DNA of 64,000 nucleotides, from positions 19,582,667-19,646,666 of the forward strand of contig NC_058043.1 in the NCBI RefSeq assembly GCF_020085105.1. The letters run 5' to 3'. Positions 1 to 13,800 of the stretch are shown here, piece by piece. The first letter of the stretch is position 1; every line of letters starts with the position of its first letter. The notes under the pieces were generated by a model that worked only from the letters and a program-made list of their open reading frames with translations, was not told the origin of the DNA and ran no database searches. The position numbers and the translations under genes were made by a program. The DNA is from Siniperca chuatsi. Lineage: Eukaryota; Chordata; Actinopteri; Centrarchiformes; Sinipercidae.

Positions 1-98
1 TGATCAGCCTGAACAAGTACATTAGTTCACAAGTCTAATTTATAATACGTATGCGTCAATAACATATATATTTAGCTGAAGAAGGTATCAGGACTTAC

Positions 99-247
99 TT
101 GCATATAAAACCTCCACTCTCACACTTCTTGCGTGAGTCTGTGTTTTCAGGGAAGAGCAGCTCGGGCCGATGCAGCACGTCCACCAGAACTGACAACTCA
201 GCCTGGACCAACGGGCGCAGACGGTCCTCAAGAGCTGACACAATGTC
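99..247 (-). CDS. itpr1: itpr1 coding exon 36 (residues 1606-1655), last exon in window
   Basis: Encodes [19 protein letters not shown] to CESGGFIC plus two bases of the next Lys codon. Donor GTAAGT. Downstream exons (SII region, RIH-associated domain, transmembrane channel) lie off the left edge. Confidence 0.96.
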
Positions 248-1028
248 CTACAGTCCAGACAAACATCCTTACTGCTTGAATGATTTAACACACGTAAGTA
301 AGCAAACACGTGCACAAATACTGTACCTGCAGCCTCTCAATGATGTTCCTGTAGTCCCGTGAAGCGGTCACCACAGAGTCTCTGCGGGCAGCATTGCGAG
401 CAGAGAGTCTCCAGCTCATGGCTGTCTTCTGGACAATGTTGTTGGACTTCACAAACAGGTTGTTCACCTGGTTGTCCAGGTCCACAGGGATGGCTATTGC
501 TCTGCCTTTGGCTGGCGGGTATACACAGAGACACACACGAGCAGTGTGAAGATAAATCAGCTCCAGTAACTTTTGCTTAAAACTCTCTCCTTACTAGATG
601 CAATAAAGAATCATGACTTAAAATACAAACTGTTAAACCTACTGTACATGATGGACTGATTTAGACATTAAAAGTAAAAACTTGTGAGACTGGACTTTTT
701 TTTTAAGTTGATGTGAGTGTTGAGAAGGATCTTGATCTTACCGACATCAGAGAGCACCTTGATACAATTCTCCACACAGCCCTTCTGGACAGGTATCAAC
801 CAGTTACAATGGTAGACCCTGAACACTGCCTGCAACAGCTGTACAAAGACTGGCTGCCTGGTCTGAGAAGAAGAAAAAAAGTAGAGAGGCTGTAGATTAT
901 TATATTTATCTAAATGGACTAACTTTTTTTAGTCTTGAAAGAAAGAAAGATGTCCCTTGACAACATGAAAGATACCCATCTGTCATCTACAGCACCAACA
1001 ATCTGGACCACAGGCTTTGCCTTTTAGT

Positions 1029-1081
<53 letters not shown>

Positions 1082-4000
1082 AGTGATGTGACAGCACCTG
1101 TAGTGAGAACAGCATGCTGTGGTTTACTTTTCCAGGAGACCCATCAATCCCTGAGCAGACATTCGCCCAAACCTAGCCCCAGTGAAAATCAGTTCTATTG
1201 AACTTTCATCTCAGAATACTCACACATACATAAATATTTTACACTATTTTACACCCAACAAGAATCTGCAACACCAAACTCTGTGTTTTCCCTGCTCAAT
1301 TAAATTACAAAAAATACCTGAAACATTTTCCCCAACAGAGAGGCCTGCAGCAGAGGATACAAGTAGTGAAGAAATAAAACATGTACGGAAAATAACCACG
1401 ATGCATCACACACATACTTCCAAATACATTTCTATAGATTTCAGAGACAACTGTTATTTATGGAGACATGTAAAGTGCTCTATAATGCAAACCTTGAATT
1501 TGTAAAACAATATGATTGTGTGATTGCATCAGAGATGACTGAAAAGATTATTATTATTTGAACAAATGACCTGTCACAAAGTTTTCAATAGAGTACTGAA
1601 AATCTATTTTCTATTATCTATTTCAATGCATGTATGAAAGTTTGCTTATACAGTATAATAATAAAAAGGGGAACTTTTTATGTATCTACAAAGGAAATGA
1701 TTATTCAGCACAACTGGATGCCAAAAATCACAATCACAACTAACTGGTCTTAGCTTTGTAATGCCTGATTGGCTCTATAGGAGCATGACCAACATAACTC
1801 TGACACATACAAATGGGAAGAGAAGGGGAACATTCATTCTTCCTAACCACCCGCAACGATGTTAATCAGAAGATCAAAATTCTCAGAAATTTGACGGAAG
1901 CACAGATTTGACCACTTACAGGAAGCACTTAATATGAAAAACACTACCAAGGATGGTTTGGTTTTAATCTAAAAGTCAGGCTTTTGAATGGGGAGTTTCT
2001 CCGGAGAGTCATGCTATTTAGGTTGAAATTACATAGGATAGCTAATACATATTCTATCTGTACTTACATTCTTTCTGATGGCCACCTAAAGCACAACCCA
2101 CACTGTACATTAGCAGGCATTAGCCAGTATTTACATGAAGAATTTGCTTTTTTTCTTGCGTAGTGTTTCCTCTTAAGATAGTGGGTCGTTACATACCTGC
2201 AGGCTGGTGCTCTGGTCAGAGAAAGGTGAGCTGAAGAAAGTTGTTACAATGCCCATGACTGTCTCTGTCACATAGCGCTCCAGAACGGTGTCAGCATGCT
2301 TACGGTCACTTGTATTGTTGCACACCTGTAAACACCAAAGCATAACAAAATTACTCATATTTTGACAATCCTCATTTTCGAAGTGATGTTTTAAGTCCAA
2401 GTTGCCATAAAGCTGCCCAGTGTTCCTTACTCTGCAAATGTCAACCAGGAAGTTCTCAAAGAGTTTCCACATGTGGTTGGAGGTATAGATCTCCTTCATT
2501 TCCACCTCAGTGTCCACATAGCAGTGGTTCAGGAAGTTGATATAGGCGATCTTCACCTGAAAAATTAGGATTATGGTAAATGTGGTGGTGGGTTAGGGTT
2601 AGTCAGGGATGGTTAGCAGTCAAAATACATCAATTCCCTAAACCGAAGCCAATACTAATGGTAGAATCTGTTAAGATAGTGCTTTGAAAATAAAATGTTT
2701 TAATTGCAAAGTATGCACAGTACAGAAGCTACAATGTTAAAGATAAACACAACAAAAAATGTACCAAAAAAACCTTAAATGGACAGTGAAACATAAAGAA
2801 TACACAACAATAACAAGTCCATCATATGTAACATTGAGCTAACAAATGAATGTGATCTTGATAGCAATAGACCATGTTCTTAACAACTCTTATCTTGTCA
2901 GTTGGCATAATTGTGTTGCTTCAATACATGATAATCAAAGAAAATCAATCTGATTTTTTCATGATAGATATTAACTGATTATGCTACTGTGAATGTGGTG
3001 TTATAATTATGGAATTCAGATGCAGTGAGAATTGTTCAGTAAGCTTCTGTATTTACAGAGTGCCGACTCTGCTTCATAAATGGCTTATTGTTTTCTCATA
3101 GCTGCCTCTGTCTGAGGCTTGTCTCACCTCAGGAATGCAGTCCTCATGGGTCACCACCCGCACTATGTCATCCAGTGGTAACAGGGAGTTACACTTGATC
3201 TCTGTGTAGACGTTCTTGCCCTCAGTGCAGACAGCCAAGAGCTCTACCAAGTGTATGTGGTACATCAGAGGGCTGTTCTCATCCATGCGGTCTCGCTCTG
3301 ATCGCATCATCTGCACCAGCGTCTGGAAGGAGGCGCGGTCATTATAGAAGACCAAAACATCTTCGCCAGCATTCACGAGCTGCAGGAAACAAATATACAT
3401 GATTATATCGGGACACAATGAGACTGTAGCATAATTCAAACATTAGAAAAGGCAGTAACAAGGCATGACCTCTGCCATGACGATGTCCTGGCACTTTTTG
3501 ATGAATTTATTCTCTGCTTTGACAATAGTCTGAAGGAACTTTAGATACTGGACGTTGCGGCCATGTGTTTCGATGCAGTGGACAAAGTGCTGAACTACAC
3601 GCTCATTTATCTCACTGCACAGCTGGAAGTTGTTCATGAAGATATGCTGCATGGTGACGGCTTCTAAAATCTGAACAAAAGAAAAAAAAAAGAGAGGAAT
3701 ACCAGTACAGAATGACATTGTTTAAAGTCAAAATCAGCAATTTTCAATAGTGGGTATCAAGTGGTACGTCGTTCGGCAGGACTGCTCACCCCTGGGTTGA
3801 GGAAAAGATTGATGTGCTTGTGCAACAGGGCTTGGTTCTGCTGGTTTCCTGCACAGAAATTCTGTAGAAACTGATGGGCTAGCTTCATGATATCCTGCAT
3901 ACGCAAATCTTCTCCCTGGTGGGAAAAATGGCCGAAGTGAAGGTTTGTTTACTTTTCCACACAAAAAGAACGTCATTGAACAACCTTTCATTGAAAGCTA

Positions 4001-7000
4001 TTGATACCTTCTCGTAGGGGATCTGTAGGAGCTCCAGGACGACAGCATGAGCCCCCATGTTCCTCAGCAGCCTCTGTTGCTGTTTCTTGCTCTTCCTACC
4101 TGACAGACCTTCTTGGACACATAGCCTGCTGAGTCGCAGCAGAATCTGATAGAGAGCAGTGAGAAAAGAAAGAAAGAAAATGTGAGGAGGTGAGGTTTGT
4201 GGGAAATAAGTCTCAAGGGCAGATAAGAGCTTGTTAACCATACTTATGAAATAAGATAGTTACCTCCTTTACCACCCTGTAGTTGTAACTGCTGGTACTT
4301 TCTGCTTTCTTTGGTTTGTCTGTGCTCCCTGAATCCCCCTACAGAGAACACCAGAAACAAAGTATCAGAGAAAAAAGGCCGTACTCTAGCTGGCTTTTCA
4401 GTGTATGTGTGTACTTCTTTTGATGTGCAATATACTGCACCTTTTTATGCTCTGACTCAGTTGAGAGCCCCTCTCCTGCGTCCATGCCCTCGTCTGGCCC
4501 CTGCCTCTTGTACACCCAGAGCTCAGACTTCTCTACAATAGAGCGCAGCTGGTCCAGGTCTGACTTTATTTGCTTGTAATTTTCCACATCTTGGCTGGTG
4601 ACCAGCAGCTGGACCTGTGAACTCATATATGTTAAAGTATAAAGCACAGAGCAGACAAACTGCAATGGCAAGATTATGCTGATTCCACATTCAAATGTTA
4701 CTGTAAATGTATTTGTGTATGTATGCATGCAAGGAATCGGATGCACATAAAATTGGACTTAAAATGGTTTGATTTTCAGCTTCAGTTTTTACATGTGTAT
4801 GAGTTGTTGGGATACCTGCTTAAAAGCCTGCAAGACCTCCTGCCTTTGGCTGAAGTGCCTAAAGAGCAGGTGGAGGGCTCTGGACACCAGAGGAGGATAG
4901 TCATGCATGGTTAAGTGGAGAAGGACCCTCAAGAAGGTACGGCCACCATGATCATCCAGGTCCAGCGGGGTGTTCTCTTCACTAGACGGACACAGAGCAC
5001 ATACTCAAATGAAAACACATTGTCTTTCTTGTATATTGTGACTCTTTTATTGAAACTGGGATTACCTTCCACCAAATATCCCCTCTGCCTGCTCTTCTAT
5101 GTGCTCAAAATCCAAAGCTCCTGGAATAAAAAAAAAATAATTGTTATCAACACCTTCAATTTTATTGGCACTACATTTGTGTAAAATGCAGCCATATGTT
5201 AACCTGACCTGGCATATTGTTTGGTCCTTCCACTGCTCCAGTTATAGATAATTCACTCTGGGAGTTGCTCTCATCAAATTCCCTTTTAAATATAGACAGC
5301 AGACAGGAGATCCTGTAGTCCAGGCGGACATTCAAGATAAACTACATGGCAGGACAGAAAATAACAGGGTTTTATGTGACTATTTTAGAGGATGGAGGGA
5401 CTGCGTCTGATATACTGTATGCACTATATAATACTGTATAATATCACATGTCCTTCACCTGCAGGATCTCAATGATCTTGAGCTTGGTGTCCATGACCAG
5501 TATGTCCTGTTTCTCAGGTTCAGTCTGGGTCTTGACTGTGTCTCCATTGGAGCTGTTGTTTGAAGTTGTGGGAAGGAAGCCCCCTCCTCTCAGGACTACT
5601 TGGGACATCAGCTCTCCTACGCCATGAATGGACCTCATCACATTACTGCCTAGAAACATGCACAAATACAGAGATCAACTTCATGTCCATGAGGGATATT
5701 TGGTCCTCCACTGACCAACCATGGCATTCATACCTTTACTCTCATCTTCTTTGTCCAGCTTGTTGAAAGGGAAAATGGTGCTCACATGGACGCAGTCTAG
5801 AATAGCCAGTAGGATCTTGGTTAGTCTCAGCAGGTCACTGAAGTTGTAGAAGCCAAAATAAATCAGGTTCCTGGCCAGATTCACAACCTAAACATGGAAG
5901 ATAGATTAATTAAATAGGTTTGCTGATTGTACCATCAAAACGTGACTACTATGAGATGAGCATGATTATATATCAAGAATGTGCCAGACTGACTTCAAAG
6001 GTGAGCTTGTTCTTCTCTTTATCTGCAAAAGGGAAGCTCTGACACACCACATCTCTCAGGTAGTTCTCAACAAATTCCATAGTCTGGCAGAATCGCTCCT
6101 TAATTTCATCTTTAGATGTTCCATCATTGTCATAACTACAAGAAGACAACAAAAAAGCACAAATTAATCTTCAACAAAAAACATTTTGCTCTCTACATGA
6201 GAGAAATATTCCACAATGAACAATCCATTCAATTTGTCCATTTACGCACTCGTCAATGGCGATCTCTGAGGGGATCTCAGACCAGAGTCGAGCGTATTTG
6301 ACAGGTGTAACCTGCTCCTGAGGATCACGATCCACATGCATGTGCAGCATCATGCGGCAGAAGGAGGCTCGCAGATCATAGGGCAGGTCTTCATCTGACA
6401 TGCATCGCAAGATCAGGTCCACATCCAGCTGGCCAGAGATCTTGTTGATTGCCAGGTACTGGCGGTCCAAACACATCCTGGCAAACAGGTTCAGCTGGTA
6501 CCTGTAGCAGTAAATGCATACAGTTAGAGTCAGACTTACATTTGAAACAGCAAAATGTGCCTGAACTCCCCAAACCCAAGTTGTTTTATCTTCACAGGCA
6601 ACCTATTCCTCATATACAAAACTATTACAGTCATCAGCACCACATGCTGACTCTCCCCCGACTCAATTTTAAGTCAGATTGGGGAATAGCATTATCTCCT
6701 TCATCCCAGACAACCAAATGGAAAAGAAAGACCAGTAACTACCTGTAATAACTGATCACCTCCTGGTCCTCCTTCTGGCCTTCCTTGGCATCCTGGGCCA
6801 GCTCCCTGATGCTTTTGCTGCGAATCTCTTTATTGCTGTGTTTCCAGAACAACCAAACCTCCTCCTCATCCTCCTCCGACTCCACAGAGTTCTCCCCGAG
6901 CGGCGCACCCTCTATCTCAAATCTCGACAGCACGAGTCTGCAGGAGGAAGGGATTATTTTTTTTGTTAAAGGCTGTCAGAAATAAATGAGTACTTATTTG

Positions 7001-7757
7001 TGACAAATTTTAATAAAAGCATTGGGATTCGGATACAATGGCTGCCAATGTCATTACGGTCACCCTCAGAAGTTGTGAAAAGAGGATGGGACAAGCCTGG
7101 TAAACACATCTGTACTGCTATAGAGACACATCAGCATCTTTAACATATCCCAGTAGGGCTGCAGTTAACAGTTATTTTCACTATTGATTAATCTTCTAGA
7201 GCTCAAGGTGATGTCTTCAATTTGCTTAGTTTGCCTGATGAACTGTAGCAAAACTCAACAGATATTAACTTCACAATGATATGAAACAAAGGAAAGCAGC
7301 AAAGATCAATTTACTGATTAATCAGAATGGTTGTTGATAAGTTATTTGTCAATCAACTAATTATTTCAGCATCTAATCATTTCAGCACTACATCCCTTAA
7401 CTTGACTTTACACCTTTGTAAGACATGCATGGTGGCTTTAAAATAAGGACTAATTTTATATGACAAATTACAGATGTTGATTGCAGATATTGTTTAAATG
7501 ATTAATTCAACATTTGGTTAGGAAGTAAGTGAAATCAGTTTAAATCTATGCCCTCTGTAGATGTCACATAGCGCACATTGGCATTATGAGGAGGATAAGG
7601 CAGAAATAGGTGGAGGTATAGGGGGGTTTACTCACTTAGTTTCTATGAGGATGTCTGCGTTAGCTGGATCCAGCACTGCGTTACAGATGAGCTCCTGTGT
7701 CACAGGGATGGACTTATTCATTGACACACACAAGTCTGACAGGTAGTCCAGGAACCT

Positions 7758-7808
<51 letters not shown>

Positions 7809-10800
7809 TATGCAAAATTCAATCACCCATGATGCTTTATAAAACAAAAAAACTCAAGATCAACTCAAGCACCAGAGACATGCGAGTCTGCAAAAGCATA
7901 ACATCCTTCCAGAGTGAATAATATGTACCATGTCTAATGACCACACATTCCAACACACTTTCATTTGATCACCTTAAGTACACTATACTGACACATCTTC
8001 AGTACAAGTTCACATCTTAAAGTTGTATGTTAAAATAAAATGTTGAATATCCTTACTTGTCAGTTACTGGCTGTGGTAGTTTACACTGTTGTGTGAACAC
8101 TCTGCTGGCATGGTATAAGTGAACTTATTGTGTGCATGCATATATAGAGGATACTGTATCATCATGTGCAGATTATAATCATGATATAAAAGATGCCTAT
8201 TATTCCAATTATTTTATATTGATTCTGCCTTTAACCCAGATCACTGTGTTCATGGTGGACATACAGACACACAAAAACACACGAACCTGGGCTCGCGGTT
8301 CTTGCGGACCAGGCTAACAAACGTGTCGATCTCTGCAGCAGTGATATGCTTTCTCCAGCAGCTTGCGGTTGTTATGGAGCAGAGCTGTGATTGTGTCCTC
8401 AGCCAGGACATCATAGCCAATCTGTTTCTGCATGAAGCGAAACTGTTTGGCTATATACTCCTGTGGGACAGACAGACTAACAGTATGAGCATACACAAAG
8501 CAGAACAAGACAGCACAGACTGTGAAAAATGCCATTATTAACCTAGCCTCTTTATCTCTTTACATTCTCTAAGGGGGACTATAAGACATAACCTTATTAT
8601 GTCTTAATCCATTACTTATATTGACTGATACAGGCCATCTGTGTGCAGAAAAACAGAGCATGTTCAGGACCAGACTGCCTCCTAATTCAATATAATGAAA
8701 TGACCCTTCTAACAATTACACTGTAATGTGTTTAAGAGAAATCAACTGTTCTTAGAAAATGGGAATGTTGCATTTCACATTTACAAGCATTTGTTATAGG
8801 AGGAGCACATATCACTCTGTGGCTCTGTGTATTCGTATTAGCAGAAAATTTAATAATGGGGCTCGGCAGGTGATCCTATGCCAAAATGCACAAGGCATTC
8901 AATTACACATTTTAGATTCAGGGGATTTTTAGTTTTGATAATCATATCAGAGCTGCTACAGAACAAAGGCCTCTTTCACTTACTATTAGACTTAATAAAG
9001 GAAATTTGGAATGCCCCTTTACACGAACTCCAGTGGCACATACACCCATGTCATACAGTGCCGCTGTTCATAAAGCAGACTTTTTGGCCTAACAAACTGT
9101 ACCTGGTTCTTGCGGTAGTCCTGCTGAGAGTGACGCAAAACCCTGTAGCACAGGCGGCAGATGTGCCTGAAGGGGGCATGACGCTGGTCAGCCAGTTCCT
9201 CAAGTCGCAGCATGGGCCCGTCCCCACTGTCTGTGAATGGAGCCTGCAGCAGCTTGAAGATCTGAATAAGGTTGTGACAGTTGTAACCACACTGAAGTTA
9301 AAGCCAAAAAGATACAGATAGCAGGCCTAACAACCATGCCGCTTAGAGTTACGATAAAGAGTGTTACAAAGATTTGGTGAGGAGCTTAAGGGGAGTTCAG
9401 TGAGGTCACGTTCAATGGAAAATGTAATCTAAAAGTTTGTTCAAAATGTTACATTCACTATATTAAGGCATTACCTGTTTGAGAATATTCTGTTCTCTCA
9501 TGAGTTTCTGTCGTTCCCTGTTGGGTTTGTTGACCATGATCTCTAGAACATCCTGCCCATTGTTGGGAATATCCACCACAAAGAACACCAGATCCTCCAG
9601 AAGCTTGGTAACCGCTCTGATTGCACATGCAAAAAGAGACACACAAAGCAATAATACATGACTACCTTGTGTCCTGTTAGAAATTCACCATCTGGCACCA
9701 CTATGCATTTTATACCTCCTTTCATTCTGTGTGATGGTGCCTTTTTCCAGCTTTCCCGCAATAGAGGCCAGCACTTTACTGGCATCGTTGGCAAAGTCGA
9801 GGTCTCGCACTTCAGCCGGGGAGACGGGCACAATGGCAAAAGCCTCTTTGTCCTCCTTCAGTGCCGAGGTGCCAATCTTGAATCAGAAAAGAAATGTACA
9901 ACTGTGTCATCTATCAGAGAAAAATAGATATTTAGAATTGGTCTCTGGGCTCACTTGTTTTAATTCTTTTCCCAAAATCCACAATGAAAACTGCAATTGT
10001 ACATTTATTGTGAAAAAACATGTACAGGGCTTTATATTCTATTCCAAAACACTTCCGTAACTTCACAGCAGGGAAGGAGGGACCTGCACAGAAGCTATTT
10101 CAGACAACCGTTGGTTTAGATTTTTATTACTGGTGGCTGGTTTATTACTGACTCGTAAAATCTCATAAACCCAGAACAGAATTTCACCTCAGCATCATGT
10201 ACACACTGTAGTCCTGACAAAACTGCAGCAGTTTACTGGTGATCTACTGTTACATATTAGTGCAAATGAACTGTCACTCACACGCAGCATGACAGGTTTT
10301 TCCTCCTCCTTGTCAATTGGTTGGTTGGTGCTGTGAACCCATGTGTTTGTGCACAGGTGTCTGAGGCGCACATACGAGTTCCTGAAAACACATTTGAATA
10401 TTTTTATTTATGATTGCATATTATTTTTGGAGCACAAACACTAGATAGTACATACTGACACTTGAAAAGGTAATGACACACAGCATCTTCAATCACAAGT
10501 TGCCAGTACTGCCAATAACTGAGAGCAGTATCCTTTTTCTTCGGCATCCCTGAAATTTGCAAATTTACGGACATTATAGAATCAAATATAAAGACAAGCA
10601 GTCTGCACTCACTGGTGGACTCAGGGACCCCCATGTTAAAAAAAACACTGGAAAAGTGCCCTCTTAGATTCCCCTATGGTAGATAAAACATGACCATGCC
10701 CTCTATGGTGGCCCAATGTGCAAGAAAACGTGATGAAGTGCCCTTAAACTTTTTATTATTTATCAAGCCCCTGCCCTTCAGACAGCCTGAAGGCGTTTTC

Positions 10801-13800
10801 ACATTATGTACGAGTATGATTGCGCCCCTCTCCACTCCTCCGCCGATTAGCTTTTGCATAAGTAATGATCAAGATAATCTACAGATTTGTTGTGAGCCGT
10901 TTCATGTAGGAACTATTTTCTTTCTGCTGATAATTCCTACATGAATCTGCTCACAACAAGGTCTGTGGATTATCTTGAGTAACCGGGTCATGATTTCTGG
11001 AAAGAGACCTTGCTGTTGAAAATGTATTTTTTTCACACAAGCCGAGTGCCATATATTTCCATTATATTCAAAAATGGCAGACATCTCTACAGCCCATATC
11101 TCCAAAACTCGGCAACTCACACCAAAACAATCTAGTTGGATAAATAGCACTACAGGTAAGAGGAAAAGTATGCGTTTTTGAATTTGGGACGAACTGTCCC
11201 TTTAAATAATTTCTTGTGAAAGATGATGATGAAGAAATCCATCGTCACCACCAAACACGCACGAACACATCTGCTCACACACGAATAAGGGTCATGCCAG
11301 GAACATGATCTGCAATTTATTAGTGTGAATATCCTTACCTGCATATCCTTGCCTGCGTAATCACCATGAGGAAGAACGCTGCCTGTGTAACCAGCATGAT
11401 ACTGTTTGTTGTGAGTAACAGTGAGTCACCCACTATGTTACATTAAAAAGCATTAACATGCACATATTTTTTCCATGGTTTATTGTTTTACAACCATATT
11501 GAGATTACTTAATATACAGTGGAAGTCCCCTACTTGTAATGTGTCTACTGTTTGGTTTTCAGTGGAAAGAGTGACAGACCAGGGAATAGACCACGCTCTT
11601 CTCTATCACACAGGTCCTAAACAGACGTTATGGCCTTCCTACCTGGGTACCAGTGAGTCTCCCCCTCTTAATGTGGTAGGGTCGAGCTCAAATATGGAAG
11701 AGATGTCATTTCCATCAGGTACAGACACAAGGGTGTACATGACTTTGTCCTGGACATTTCTCAAACGGGCCCGTAAGGCTTCTTGCTCTGAGTCCAGCTG
11801 GAGGGAAAACAATCAAAAGAGAGCATGATTAGAAATTGCCAGCATAACAAAAAACATATTTAAACCACACACATATTCTCCCTTTCAGCAACTGAGATTA
11901 TCTGTATGTTTGTGTCAAGATTAATAAGAGGCAGATATATCAGTGAAAAGGTTAACTATTCCTGTGGAAAGCTTTCTAGGAACAGACTCAAGATAGTAAA
12001 AATAGAAAAAAAGGAAATGCAGGCAATTCAAGGCAATCACTGTTCAAAGTCCACTTTCCTTAAAAGAGCAACAATTTTTTCCCAGTAAAATGAATTGTCT
12101 TAATTCAATACAGTAATAATGGTCACCAGAAAAGCCTTATGACTAAATTACATCAGTCAGAGCTTTGAATAGATTTTGAGACTAGGCAAAATTAAGTTTA
12201 GTTAGTCCTGTTTTTGATAAGACTCAACTATAATGATATAAACAGTCATCACAATAAATTGTGGGCTATTTTCTTTTGCCTGGGACCATACCTCAGCTCC
12301 TTTGGGTTTTTGTAACTATAAACTCAATAAACTCAGTAAACTCAGGAGCAGACCAACCATGAGCTGGTTCAGTCGTCACTGTCTGGTCAGCAGATGCAAA
12401 CAGTTTCACATTGACAGTCACAGCCAGTTCAGTGAGCTGCTGCAAATAACTGAAGCGCAGATACAGCAAGATGCACTCACAGTGAAAGGCTGCCATCTGC
12501 TGGTGACTGAAATGTAATACCATCTCACTGTGCAAAAATACATTCAGCCATTTACTGCTGGGAATAGCAACTACTACAGTCAAGGGACATTCACTCTCCT
12601 TAGCTACACCATCTTCACAGCCTGGCAAAAAGGGAGGCTATCACCTGTTCTTTTTTAAAGTTTGTTTGTAGGCAGTTAAAGCCATGGATTGGTGAGTTTC
12701 ACCAGTGAGTAAACTGATAACATAGTGTAAAGCATACATACTGTTACTATGGTTACTTGCACATTACTACACCTTTGTTTTTCAACGGTACTTAAACATT
12801 ACCCGAAACTGCGTTTGAGGTGTCCTGATATATGGTGTAAGTTTAACACCTGCCAGGCAATCAGAAGGAAGTATTTTCTTGTGCCATAGAATTACATCAA
12901 CAAGTTAGGTTGGGTAACCATTAGACAATAATGGACACATTTTAAACAATGATTATTTATTAGTGTTTGCTGAGATAGTTTGCTGATTGTGTGGCTCACT
13001 TACTGAGGAGCGGGACTCCAGGCACTCCTCTTCATACTCTGGATTCACCTGCGGAAAAACAAAGTGGTTCACCACTTGGAATAGATATCAATAGAATATT
13101 GTTTTCTGTAATATCAATATAGCTTAAATTGAACTAAAATTTGTGTTTTCCTGGTCTTAAAGGCTGCTTTGCATGTAAATACCTTCAAAAAGCACAATAG
13201 TCATAGTCATACCTAAAATATAATGAAAATATATTGATGGACTGTATACTATTATAGAGGTGTTTGGTTAAATTTGACAGTTTGATTTTGTCAGTGTTGC
13301 CTTGTTCTAATTACAGTTACTATAAACACAGTGTCTGTGGTTCACTGACCTCTGCTGCCAGGTAGTGTCCAGTGGCCAGGTGTTTGAACCTGAACAGGCT
13401 GTTCCAGTAGCCTGCCCCCCCTCGACATGGATCATGCTGCACAACCTGATACCAGAGCACACAGCAGTAACATCTTGCACCAAAGTATACAATCTATTTA
13501 ACAGGTGATGTGGACTGAATTACCCGATATGCTGTAAGTAAAGTAAATGATGGGAAACATATTTATGACTGACGTACAGAGAACCGCCACCACACTTTAC
13601 AACATTTTAAAACCATACACTACATACCACAATCAGCGAAGCTAACTCGAAAAATATTCTTCCTCACCTCTATCTCCCATAGGGCTTTGCTGCTGGTTGC
13701 CGAGGTAGCTGACTGCCGTCCAGTAGTGCGGAGAAAAACATACTGTTTTTTTCTGTGATCGTCACATGTGAGGAATTTCTCCTGTTCTGCATGAAATAAC

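Noticed and set aside
8287..8460. itpr1 as a pseudogene
   Set aside because: Only one base in about 5 kb of coding sequence is wrong, all splice sites are intact and IP3-binding residues are kept; a sequence error or a single allele explains it better.
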